A DNA stretch of 64,000 nt from the NCBI GenBank assembly GCA_948567375.1, contig OX419758.1, positions 46,515,473 through 46,579,472 on the forward strand, read 5' to 3'. The notes beneath the pieces were generated by a model. It worked only from the letters and a program-made list of their open reading frames with translations. It did no database searches and had not been told where the DNA came from. This document shows positions 1-9,797 of this stretch, piece after piece. The position numbers were made by a program, and so were the translations under genes. Every line of letters starts with the position of its first letter. Positions within the stretch are counted from its first letter, which is position 1. The stretch comes from Lunularia cruciata. Its lineage: Eukaryota; Streptophyta; Marchantiopsida; Lunulariales; Lunulariaceae.

Positions 1-783
1 AACTCCATGTGATAGGTCAAAACTTTGGAGAGGTGTTGCTCTGTGGTCACAAGTGCAAATCCAGTGATTATTGATGCATCAGAACCTATGACTTACAAGC
101 TCTGTTTCAAGTGAAAACTCAAATTATATGGAAGTCTGAGAAAACAGTGGTGACAATTCTCATTCTGTCACAACTCTCGAATCTTGGTGTTTGGAGTACC
201 AGCTTTGGAGGGCCAGTTCTCTTCACTCACAGACCCAATGCAGGTGATTCTTATATCATAAGAACCACACAGTCATAAGCTTTCTATTGAATCTTTAGTT
301 TGGAGAATTTGAGTATCCAAGGCAGATGATATGACCAATTGATTCACTCTGATACTGCCAAATACTTTGAGTTAAGATTTACTACTTTGTGTGTAGATTC
401 AAGCTATTGTATCTTTGTACTCAATGATCCAAATGAAGTGATCTTTGTGTCATTAGAATCAACTCACTCAGACCTTTACATTGGAAATTCATTGCTTAAG
501 GTTAGAGGACAGATTATCAGCTTTAGGTACCTCAAATTTTGCAGCCTTTGGTAGCTCTAAGCATTGCAAATTTGGAAGGTAGTATCTTTGTGCTTACATA
601 TTCAAATGAGGTGATTTTTATCTCATTAGAACCAGTTTCTCAAGGCCCTTACTTCAACACCCACCAAGTAGTGCTCTGACATGTAAAACAGAAGCAATGT
701 CTACTTGAAAATCTAGAATTTTTGGTGTTGAAAGTAAAACTTCTAGATTGATTGTGATTGATTAGTGATTAGCGATTGGCACA
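1..783 (+). promoter_or_regulatory. LINE 5'UTR, type A (cut by window edge)
   Basis: Untranslated leader of a type-A LINE, ending at the ORF1 start at 784. The same sequence recurs on the plus strand at about 36840-37530 and 55915-56697, which sets its boundaries and shows that its 5' part lies outside the window. It is expected to carry the internal promoter, as LINE 5'UTRs usually do; no TATA box is evident. A 71-codon open stretch inside it (339-554) is probably not coding (see rejected items). Confidence 0.75.
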
Positions 784-1623
784 ATGGAGGAGTCCCAAAT
801 GGTGAAAGATGTTGCTGATATAGCCTTGAAGCAACATCAATTAGCAGAAATGTATAGGAAATCTAATGATTTCCACAAAGAGCTTAGATGCTGCTTTGCA
901 CCTATGTCCCAGTGCATGAATACTCTCATGACTGATATGGAAATTGTAAAGGTTGAGATCAGTAGCGTAAAAGAGTCCTTGAACCTAGTGAACCAAGAGA
1001 TTCAAGACCCAAAGAAGAGTACTATCTTGCTGTTAACATCAACCAAGGGGATGGTTGATGCTACCGAGAAAGTTGCTTCCTTGGGAACACAAGCCAGTGA
1101 CATTGCTACACAAAGCGAAGGGCTCCAATAGATTGTAGACACATTAGAAGTGAAGATGAGGTCATATGCTGAAGCTACTAAGGTGGCTCAAATTTCTTAC
1201 TTGCAAGAGCATGAGGTTGAGAAGGAGAACTAACAAGTCAAATCGAAGAACTTGAGGATTTCTGGTTTGCTAGAGACTGAGAAGGAAGACACCAAGGCCA
1301 TAGTGTGTGAGTTTCTTACTGATTCTCTGAGAGTCCATGATCCTCAGATTTTGCAAGCATATAGATTAGGACAACAAGGTGCACAACCAAGAAGCATTTT
1401 GGTGAGGTTTGGCTCAAAAACTCAGAGGAATTCAGTGATGGCAAACAAGGCTATACTGAAGGGGCGGCGTATCTGGTTGGATCCTAATCTCACATCTCTC
1501 CAATGGCAAGCAAAGAAGGGAGAATTAGCAAAGGTGAAGGAGGCTTAACAAGCAGGTTTTGTTGCATTCTTGAGAGACAATAGAGCTATGATCACCCAAA
1601 GGAAATTGTCAACTACCGCATAG
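784..1623 (+). pseudogene. LINE ORF1, type A, three premature stops
   Basis: Decayed copy of the 279-codon ORF1: coiled-coil N-terminal half, RRM-like domain and C-terminal domain. It aligns over its full length with the intact copy at 56698-57537. Three in-frame stops occur at 1129, 1231 and 1546, each a C-to-T change of a Gln codon (CAG or CAA). The normal terminal TAG is at 1621-1623 and is followed in frame by ORF2. ELRC replaces ELRS in the coiled coil, and the CAA-to-TAA change at 1546 is shared with the copy at 22436-23275, so the two copies share a source. Confidence 0.85.
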
Positions 1624-3405
1624 CAATTCCAGACCCTTAGAGTGTTGTTTTGGAATGTTCATGGTCTCACACATACCAAGTACTCAAGCGCTCAACCTGA
1701 ATTTGACCATGCACCTTTATCTTGTGTCATCCTTCTTTCTTGCCTCAATAGAACCACATTACCTATTGATCATGTCTTTAGAGTGAAACTCCGTCTTGAT
1801 TTTCACAAGCGAGATTTGTACCAACAAGCTATCCATGAGAAATTGAGCTCTATGGAGTGGAGTTCTGATTTTCAACAACGTAGTGATCAGTTGATTGAAC
1901 TTCTTCAATCTCATCAACAACTCTATTTCCACGAGGTTCTCACAAGAAGAGACTTGGTCTCCCTTGCAATAGGTGGTTTGATGCTGACTGTAAAATGGCA
2001 AGGATCAAAGCTATGGATAGGTCTCTTGGTCAGATTGCACAAAATCACGCTTTTGTCTCTTATAGAAAGTTGGTGAAGTGCAAGAAGCGAGCGTTCTTGA
2101 GACTCAAGGGGGTTGAGTTGAGCATTGAATTGAGGAGCAATCCCAAGGCTTTTTGGCAAAAGGTAACCATCAGATCTCCATCTCCATCGCTGGACGTGAA
2201 TGAGCTTTGTGAATATGTGAAGGATCTGTACTTTTACCCTGATGCTCCAAGCATGGCACCTTGCCTTGGATCTGCTCTCACCATCTCTGAAGCTGATGTC
2301 CACTACCAATTGAAGAAGTTGGCCAATGGTAAGGCTGAAGACCTTGATGGACTATATGTTGAACTTCTGAAGTGGGGTGGTAGCCATCTGATTTCAGTAC
2401 TCACTTCTCTCTTGAATGAGGCCATCAGGTGTGGCTTTCCTGATAGATGGTGCTTCAAGAAGGTAGTTCCTATTCACAAGTCTGGTCAGAGAGATATTGT
2501 CACCAATTACCGTACCATTCTAGTGGGTAGTATCTTTGCCAAGTTGTACGGTCGAATTTTGGAGTCTAGGTTGAGTACTTGGGCTAAAAAGCACAGAATT
2601 TGAGCTAAGTGCCAAGCGGGTTTCAGATCAGGCTTTAGTACTTTGGATCATCTATTGTTACTCCATGTTTTGTGGTGGAAATCCAAAGGTGTTGGGAGAG
2701 CTCTCTATGTTGCATTTATTGATTTCAAGAAGGCCTTTGATAAGGTGCTTAAGAAATCTCTAAGTGGGAGACTCACTCAAGTTGGTGTTTCAGTTGATCT
2801 GATTGGTGCTATCTCTAGACTCTATGACAAAGTGGTTGTGAAAATTTCATCTTTGAGCTCTCAAGATGTCCTTAGCAGAATGGGTGTGATTCAAGGCTGC
2901 TCTCTATCTCCAACTCTATTTGGAATCTTCATCGATGATCTGGAGAGATTACTCATGGAAACTGGAGCTACTGGTGTACAGGTTGGCTCTTTGATGATAC
3001 ATGCACTACTGTATGCAGATGATGTAGTGCTTCTCTCCACCAATCCAGAGGGTTTACAGAAGCTGTTGGATTCTCTTCTCTTGTTTTGCAATGAAACAAA
3101 GATGGAAGTGAACCTTGACAAGTCCAAGGTGATTGTGGTAGGTTCTAAAGGTGTCACACCTTTCTTTTTTGATGGATAGCAATTGGAGCAGGTTTCTTCT
3201 TACAAGTACTTGGGCCTTGAGTTTTCTCATGACTATAGTTGGTCTACTTGTGTGAAGATGAGAATCAATGCAGGCTTTAGAGCTTTGTATTCACTCATGA
3301 ACCGCTCTAGACTTGCTCACTTTACCACATGGGAGTTGAAGAAGGTGCTGTTCAGATCTCTTGTGCAGCCGGTGGTTCTCTATGGTGCTCAAATTTGGGG
3401 TCCAG
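1624..3405 (+). pseudogene. LINE ORF2 lacking endonuclease domain, 3' truncated
   Basis: ORF2 begins in frame after the TAG at 1621. After about 20 codons it jumps near 1693 from the endonuclease N-terminus (WNVHGL) to the domain's last motif (FDHAPLS), removing roughly 710 bp and nearly all catalytic residues. The RT part follows: AFIDFKKAFD (motif A), QGCSLSPTLF (motif B) and LLYADDVVLL (motif C). A one-base deletion near 1910 shifts frame. Stops lie at 2601 (CGA to TGA) and 3177 (CAG to TAG). The copy stops at about 3405 in the C-terminal region, with no 3' tail. The same endonuclease deletion occurs in the copy at 20761-22435. Confidence 0.85.
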
Positions 3406-3905
3406 GTCTGAACTCCAACTTCAGCAAGCAGGAATTCAAAAGAAAGCCCTCTCATAGCTGTTTCCAATGAGTCCAAGATTGAAATATTTGGACATGGAAC
3501 CAAAAAGTTACAAGGTGTTGAAAATTGAGCTCAAACCCTAAAATCTCCGAGAGATGGCAGAATTCGAATCTTTATAACTTTCTTTTTGTATGTGCTCTGG
3601 AAGCCAGCCTAGTATCAATCGAAAGAGCTTCCAAAGGCGCTTCCAATGCTACAAAAATCACTCCATTTGGACACCATATGATTAAGATTCGAACTCTCAA
3701 GTCTAGCTCCTGTGTCAGAAATTTCAATCACTCATAACGTTTCGCACAAAGCTCACAATGATACAATCTTGCTGGCTATGGAAAGGTCTTGGCAAGGTGC
3801 TTCGAACGAGATCAAAACCGCAACGTTTGGACATGTACTTAGGGAGATATGGCTTCTCAAACTTTTGGGACTCCTCTCTTCTTAAACTTTCGAAACTCCA
3901 CTCCT
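3406..3905 (-). mobile_element. LINE type-B 5'UTR fragment
   Basis: Reverse complement of the type-B leader seen at about 6100-6600 and 40340-40850. Its 5' terminus lies near 3905 and its inner end at 3406, abutting the plus-strand ORF2 pseudogene. No ORF1 is attached. Confidence 0.75.
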
Positions 3906-5614
3906 ACCAAAGTAGTGAGTAGTGAGTACTGAAATCAGTTGGCTACCGCCCCACTTCAGAAGTTCAACATATAGTCCATCAAGGTCTTCAGCCTTACCAT
4001 TGGCCAACTTCTTCAATTGGTAATGGACATCAGCTTCAGAGATGGTGAGAGCAGATGCAAGGCAAGGTGCCATGCTTGGAGCATCAGGGTAAAAGTATAG
4101 ATCCTTTACATATTCACAAAGCTCATTCAAGTCCAGCGATGGAGATGGAGATCTGATGGTTACCTTTTGCCAAAAAGCCTTGGGATTGCTCCTCAATTCA
4201 ATGCTCAACTCAACTCCCTTGAGTCTCAAGAACGCTTGCTTCTTGCAGTTCACCAACTTTCTATAAGAGACAAAAGCGTGATTTTGTGCAATCTAAACAA
4301 GAGACCTATCCATAGCTTTGATCCTTGCCATTTTATAGTCAGCATCAAACCACCTATTACAAGGGAGACCAAGTCTCTTCCTGTGAGAACCTCGTGCTTT
4401 GGACCTTTAGTACTTTGGACCACCTATTGGTACTTCATGTTTTGTGGTGGAAATCCAAGGGTGTTGGGAGAGCTCTCTATGTTGGCTTTATTGATTTCAG
4501 GAAGGCCTTTGATCAGGTGCTGAGGAAATCTCTAAGTGAGAGACTCATTGAAGTGGGTGTTTCAGCTAATCAATGCAGGCTTGTGTGAAGATGAGAATCA
4601 ATGCTTGTGTGTGGCTTGTGTGAAGATGAGAATTAATGCAGGCTTTAGAGCTTTGTATTCACTCATGAATCGCTCTAGACTTGCTCACCTTACCACATGG
4701 GAGTTGAAGAAGGTGCTGTTCAGATCTCTTGTGCAGCCGGTCGTTCTCTATGGTGCTCAGATTTGGGGTCCAAGTACTAAGAAGACATGGTGGCAAAAGG
4801 TGGAGAAAGTTCAGAAATTGTTTTTGTGTGATGAACTTGGGGTGAGGACTCAAACTCCTTATGTATTGATGCTTGCTGAAACCCGGTTTTTACCTCTTGA
4901 GGCTGAAGCTTTGTTTTTAGCTATCACATATGCCACTAAGGTGAGGTCCGTGGAGCATGAGAGACTTCCCTACCAAGCTTTTTGTGCCACTCTATCTGCC
5001 GGTTGGTATACAGATCTGGTTGCATGGGCCACACGGTGGAATGTTTCAGAGCGACATTGGAGATTGGAGCCTATTGCACTACGAGAAGTGATCAAGGAGC
5101 AGTTCTTACTTTGCTTATGGTAGCAGCCCGGTACCAAGATGGTGTTCTATCAGCAGTTTGTAAATCCTATGTTGGTGTATTGTGAGCAAGATTATCTCTT
5201 GGCTAGGATTTCTACTTCACTTAGACATATTATTGCTCAATATAGAACTAGTTCTCATAGACTAGAAGTAGAAAAGGACGTTGGCAGCAGATAGAGCACT
5301 CCATGCGACTTTGCAAATTGTGTATTATGAGCAAATTTGAGGATGAGCATCATGTGTTGATTGTTTGCCCTTGTTACATGCAGATTAGAGTTAGACATCA
5401 GATTACTTGTAGTGATTTCTCAACTCTCTTACAGGTTGAAGCTTTAGCGTTAGGGAAGTACATGACAGAGGTTAGTGTACATCGGACCAATTTGTTACAG
5501 ATTGGTCAGATGCCCTAGGCCCTTGCCTAGGCTCACATTTCATGTGTTTTGTATTGTGTTTCTAGCCTTTTGACTCTTTGGGTCTTTCGAGCTCTATATT
5601 TCATTGTTCATTGT
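3906..5614. mobile_element. LINE copy with inverted 5' part (twin-priming-like)
   Basis: Positions 3906-4390 are minus strand and encode the region before the RT palm (PRGSH to SQLISVL). From about 4396 the element is plus strand, starting at STLDHLLVLH and running to the ORF2 stop at 5517 and the tail at 5518-5614. The inverted piece is the part that normally lies upstream of the forward piece, with about 65 codons lost at the joint. This is the arrangement expected of twin priming during LINE insertion. A further deletion at about 4568 removes the YADD region and leaves a short local repeat. A stop at 5120 (CAG to TAG) and a frameshift near 5275 disable the frame. Confidence 0.7.
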
Positions 5615-6084
5615 TCAATTTGATTGGTGCTATCTCTAGACTCTATGAGAAAGTGATTGTGAAACTTTCATCTTTGAGCTCTCAAGATGTCCATAGCACA
5701 ATGGGTGTGATCCAAGGCTGCTCTCTATCTCCAACTCTGTTCGGAATCTTCATCAATGATCTAGAGAGTCTACTCATGGAAGTTGGAGCTCCAGGTGTAC
5801 ATGTTGGCTCTTTGATGATACATGCACTACTTTATGCAGATGATGTAGTGCTTCTCTCCACCAATCCAGAGGGTTTAGAGAAGCTGTTGGATTCTCTACT
5901 TTGCTTTTGCAATCAAACAAAGATGGAGGTGAACCTTGACAAGTCCAAGGTGATTGTGGTGGGTTCTAATGGTGTCACGCCTTTCTTTTTTGATGGACAG
6001 CAATTGGAGCAAGTTTCTTCTTATAAGTACTTGGGCCTTGAGTTTTCTCATGACTATAGTTGGTCTTCTTGGTCTACCCATTCA
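5615..6084 (+). mobile_element. LINE RT fragment
   Basis: Internal ORF2 fragment from LIGAISRLYEKV through QGCSLSPTLF and LLYADDVVLL to the thumb region (YLGLEFSHD). It starts directly at the end of the preceding element's TTCATTG tail and ends where a type-B leader begins. It has no 5' or 3' end of its own. Confidence 0.75.
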
Positions 6085-6089
6085 TTGAA

Positions 6090-7116
6090 GGTGTTGACTC
6101 ATTGAAGTTTCGAAAGTTTGAGAGGAGAGGAGTCCCAAAAGTTTGAGAAGCCATATCTCCCTACATACATGTCCAAACATTGCGGTTTTGGTCTTGTTCG
6201 AAGCGCCTTGCCAAGACCTTTTCACACACACCAAGATTGTGTCACTCTGAGCTTTGTGCGAAACGTTATGAGTGATTGAAATTTCTGACACAGGAGCTAG
6301 ACTTGAGAGTTCGAATCTTCATTATATGGTGTCCAAATGGAGTGACTTTTGTGGCATTGGAAGCGCCTTTGGAAGCACTTTCGATTGATACTAGGCTGGC
6401 TTGCAGAGCACATACACAAAGAAAGTTATTAAGATTCTAATTCTGCCATCTCTTGGAGATTTTAGGGTTTGAGCTCAATTTTCAACACCTTGTAACTTTT
6501 TGGTTCCATGTCCAAATCTTTCAATCTTGGACTCATTGGAAACAGCTATGAGAGGGCTTTCTTTCGAATTCCTGGTTGCTGAAGTTGGAGTTCTGTGGAA
6601 GAAGTTTCAAAATTCATCAATCTGTGTTCTTGTGCGGTTGGTGGTGCTCAAATCTGCAACTTTCAGAGGCTGGAACTTTGGACTCATTAGAAGCATCTTG
6701 TCAAGAGCTATTGATTGAAATTCATTTCATAGAATTTGAAGCTTTGTGCTTGCAGTTATGAGCATTTGAATTCTGTGATTCAATGAGGTTTAGAAGTTTA
6801 CCATAGAGAACTCTAGAGGCCATAACTTCATGTCTATTGGCTCAAATGACTTCATTTTTGATTCATTGGATAGAATTTCTCAAGAGCTTTTGATTGAGTC
6901 ATCTATTGTAGATTTAAAGTACTGTAGCCAAGGTTATGAATTTTCGAAATCTGTTGGATTTCAAAATTTTCATGTGCGAAAAACTCAAATTCAAAAGTTT
7001 ATAACTTTTGATTTACAAGTCCAAAGGAGTTGATTTTTGGTGTAGAGCTATTGGTGTTCACAAAGTGTGAGTGAACTAGAGGATACATTCTCATAGTATC
7101 TGTTAGAAATTTTAGA
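6090..7116 (+). promoter_or_regulatory. LINE 5'UTR, type B, with internal quasi-repeats
   Basis: Leader of about 1.03 kb, shared with minus-strand 19705-20760 and plus-strand 40335-41404. It contains diverged units of about 150-180 bp. Each carries TCCAAAT-like bases, a TTTTG run, then ATTGGAAGC and CTT-n-AAGAGCT-like words. The GAAGC word or its variant falls near 6201, 6361, 6541, 6691 and 6871. Promoter activity is inferred from position only. Confidence 0.65.
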
Positions 7117-7956
7117 ATGGAAGCTTCCAAGATGATGCAAGACATTGCTGAGATAGCTTCAAAACAACAACAGCTTGCTGAAATGTATAGAAAAGCAAAT
7201 GACTTCCACAAGGAACTCAAGAGCTTTTTTGCCCCCATGTCTCAATGCATGAACACTCTTATGGAAGATTTGCAAACCGGAAGAGCTGATGTCTTGACTG
7301 TGAAAGAATCTCTGAATTCAATCACCGTAGATATCCAAGAACTCAAGAAGAGTAGCAATTTGATGTTAGACTCCACCAAGGGTATGGTGGATGCTACTGA
7401 GAAGGTTGCTTCCTTGGGAGCACAAGCCACCAACATTGCTTCACAAAATGGAGGGCTGCAAGAGATGGTTGACACATTAGAGGTCAAGATGAAGTCATAT
7501 GCTGAAGCTACGAAAGTGGCTCAAATCTCTTACTTGCAAGAGCATGAGGTTGAGAAGGAGAACCAATTGGTGAGAATGAAGAACTTGAGGATTTCAGGTT
7601 TGCCTGAGATTGAGAAGGAAGACACCAAGGCCATAGTGTGTGAGTTTATTGCTGATTCTTTGAGAGTCCATGATCCTCAGATTTTGCAAGCATATAGATT
7701 GGGACAACAAGGTGCACAACCAAGAAGCATTTTGGTGAGGTTTGGCTCAGAAACTCTAAGGAATGCAGTGATGGGGAACAAAGCTATACTAAAGGGGCGC
7801 CGTATCTGGTTGGACCCTGATCTCACACCTCTCCAATGGCAAGCAAAGAAGGGAGAATTAGCAAAGGTAAAGGAGGCTCAACAAGCAGGTTTTGTTGCAT
7901 TCTTGAGAGATAATAGAGCTGTGATTACTCAAAAGAAATTATCAGCTACTGCATAG
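7117..7956 (+). CDS. LINE ORF1 protein, type B, intact
   Basis: Open frame of 279 codons, starting at the ATG shared by all type-B copies and ending at the conserved TAG. Residues 1 to about 145 are heptad-rich and predicted coiled coil. From about 150 a basic linker leads to an RRM-like fold with NLRISGLPE (first strand) and RSILVRFGS (RNP1-like), then a C-terminal domain (GRRIWLDPDL, AFLRDNRAVI). By analogy with L1 ORF1p this would form an RNA-binding trimer that packages LINE RNA. No CCHC knuckle is present, unlike many angiosperm LINE ORF1 proteins. The family assignment rests on architecture. Confidence 0.85.
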   Translation: MEASKMMQDIAEIASKQQQLAEMYRKANDFHKELKSFFAPMSQCMNTLMEDLQTGRADVLTVKESLNSITVDIQELKKSSNLMLDSTKGMVDATEKVASLGAQATNIASQNGGLQEMVDTLEVKMKSYAEATKVAQISYLQEHEVEKENQLVRMKNLRISGLPEIEKEDTKAIVCEFIADSLRVHDPQILQAYRLGQQGAQPRSILVRFGSETLRNAVMGNKAILKGRRIWLDPDLTPLQWQAKKGELAKVKEAQQAGFVAFLRDNRAVITQKKLSATA

Positions 7957-8790
7957 CAATTCCAGACCTTTAGAGTACTGTTTTGGAATGTTCATGGGCT
8001 CACACATACCAAGTACTCCAGCGCTAAGCCTTTGTGGGATGATGCTGATCTGATCAATCTTGTGGAGACATGGGAACATGAAGGAAACACCATTCAAGAC
8101 ATTGAAGGATTCACTCTTGTTGGTTCAACCTGGAACAAGCGGAGACAACACAAAGGAAGGGGCTTTGGAGGTATTGCTACTTACGTCAGATTTGGCTTTG
8201 AGAAATCAGTCTCTTTGATAGGTCAAGATTCAAGTGGACAATACCAATGGCTGAGGATTGGTGGAGTTGCCACACCTTGCTTCATTGCTGTTTGTTACTT
8301 TGCCCCGTTGACATCACCAATCTATTCAAGTGGACTTCTCAACACCATGCAGCCTTTCCATTCCTTGACGAAGGATGTGTTAGAGTTTCAAAGTAAAGGT
8401 GCAGTCCTTGTTCTTGGTGATTTCAATGCTAGGATCCAAGCCTCTCAGATCCCTGACTTGAGCAACCTTGAGAATGATCCTTTCCACAGCTTGATAGACC
8501 ATTCTAGTGCTTGGTCACGCTCTTCCAAAGATCCTATGTCCAATTCCATGAGTGAGTACTTTTTGAGCTTTGGTGCCAATTGTAGCTTGAAGATCTTGAA
8601 TGGCCTTTCTCAATTTCCAGAAACTTGTAAAAGCACATGCTTTGCTTCAGGTGGATCAAGCACCATAGATTATATGCTCACTTCAGCTAATGATATCCAT
8701 CTTGTCTCAGATTTTGCTATTTTAGATCCTCAACCAGAATCAGACCATGCACCTCTATCTTGTACCATGTGTTTTGTATTGTGTTTCTAG
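7957..8790 (+). pseudogene. LINE ORF2 endonuclease domain only, truncated
   Basis: Reading continues in frame after the TAG at 7954. The apurinic-type endonuclease is complete: WNVHGL (catalytic Asn), LVETW (Glu), LGDFNAR (Asp/Asn), STIDYML (Asp) and SDHAPLS (Asp/His). It then runs into 3'UTR sequence and ends after CFVLCF at 8790. It could at most encode a free endonuclease fused to ORF1 by readthrough. No AUG precedes the active-site residues. Confidence 0.75.
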
Positions 8791-8832
8791 CCTTTTGACT
8801 CTTTGGGTCTTTCGGGCTTTATATTTCATTGT

Positions 8833-9561
8833 TCATTGTTCATTGAGATCCGCAAGTTGTTCTGTGATGGTTTGGAGTGGATCTTTTGGTGGAGGTGCAA
8901 GAACTGGAGCAACTACTGCTTGTGGTGCAACCCTTGTCACCAAAGTATCAGAAGTTCCACCATACTTGTAGCCTTGAGGAGGATGCACAACCTCCTTCAC
9001 CACCAAATCACTCTCATCCCCTTCCAAACTCTCCTCCATACAAATTGCGATCTTGATAGCTTCAACCTTGGAAGAAGGTTTCTCATATCTCACCTTGCTT
9101 CTTATTTGTGGTCTCAATCCTCCCACAAAATTCTTGGTGAGCATGGCCCCTATGCCAATCATTGTAGTCTCCACATCATCCCCACCCTTCCTCAACACTA
9201 TGCAAAATCTGGACTCCAACTTTTCCACTCTTTCCACATAGACCCTCACTTTCTCTCCATCTCCTTGCTTGAAAAATGTAACCTCACTCATCAATCTCTC
9301 ATAACTCTCATCAGGAAGAAAGTTCTCAATGAGTGCTGAAGTCAAAGTCTCCCAAGACTCCTCTTCCCTCTCTCTCCTCTCTCTCTTTTGGTATTCTGAC
9401 TCATACCATGTAAGTGCTGCATCCTCAAAGAAATCTGGTAATAATGAGGCCCACTCATTCTTCCTCCTCTCATTGTTTCCTATGCAAGCTCTCTTGAAGT
9501 CTCTCACAAAGGCCTCCACATCTTCTCCATCCTTGCCAAAGAAAACCGGAAGTTTCCTCAT
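8833..9561 (-). CDS. Retrotransposon gag (capsid-like), C-terminally truncated
   Basis: 242 codons open to the junction with the LINE. The pattern is that of plant Ty3/gypsy gag (retrotrans_gag type): VEAFVRDFKRAC, AALTWYESEY, SWETLTSALIENFLP, SEVTFFKQGDGEKVRVYVER and FVGGLRPQIRSKV. The N-terminus, MRKLPVFFGKDGEDVEAF, is typical of such proteins. It would form the capsid shell. The end is lost at the LINE tail, where element and gag sequence overlap by a few bases (TCATTGAG). Confidence 0.85.
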   Translation of the reverse strand: MRKLPVFFGKDGEDVEAFVRDFKRACIGNNERRKNEWASLLPDFFEDAALTWYESEYQKRERREREEESWETLTSALIENFLPDESYERLMSEVTFFKQGDGEKVRVYVERVEKLESRFCIVLRKGGDDVETTMIGIGAMLTKNFVGGLRPQIRSKVRYEKPSSKVEAIKIAICMEESLEGDESDLVVKEVVHPPQGYKYGGTSDTLVTRVAPQAVVAPVLAPPPKDPLQTITEQLADLNEQ

Positions 9562-9797
9562 CTTAACCCCTCACTATCTTTCTTTTCTCTCAAATTTTTT
9601 TTTTCTCTTTTCTTTTCTCTCACTCTATTACTAATAGAGTATATACATGACTAACACCATCTGAGAATAATCCACTCTAGGGAACACAAAAGGTTCAGGT
9701 TGCTCCAAGATTTCTATAACAACATCAAATCCTAAAGTGCATATTAATCTAACTCTCATGGATAGTTTATCCATAAGTTGAAAGATTATCTCCATCA

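Larger units (their letters stand above)
6085..8832 (+). mobile_element. Type-B LINE chimera: 5' half joined to 3' tail
   Basis: The element has a complete type-B leader, an intact ORF1 and the endonuclease part of ORF2. At about 8766-8769 it jumps directly to the family 3' end (TGTTTTGTATTG onward) and a TTCATTG tail. The whole RT domain (about 2.4 kb) is missing, with only an AT(G) overlap at the joint. It lies inside the gag gene of a minus-strand LTR element, so it is the youngest layer of that nest. The joint fits a template jump by the RT during first-strand synthesis. Confidence 0.8.

Noticed and set aside
339-554. 71-codon ORF in the type-A leader, also open at 37178-37393 and 56253-56468
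   Set aside because: The three copies are very similar overall. The four residue changes in the third copy (C to W, S to L, H to D, C to R) outnumber the one silent change noticed, so there is no sign of protein constraint. It has no recognisable domain.
1690-1697. Endonuclease deletion as a spliced-out intron
   Set aside because: The missing segment does not begin GT or end AG in copies that retain it, so splicing does not explain the joint.
5514-5535. CCTAGGC-CCTT-GCCTAGG as an intrinsic transcription terminator
   Set aside because: The setting is a eukaryotic retrotransposon and no U-run follows. It fits a 3' recognition structure better.
8803-9339. 178-codon plus-strand ORF across the LINE tail and gag
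   Set aside because: It is antisense to a convincing gag and begins inside LINE 3'UTR. No domain is recognised.
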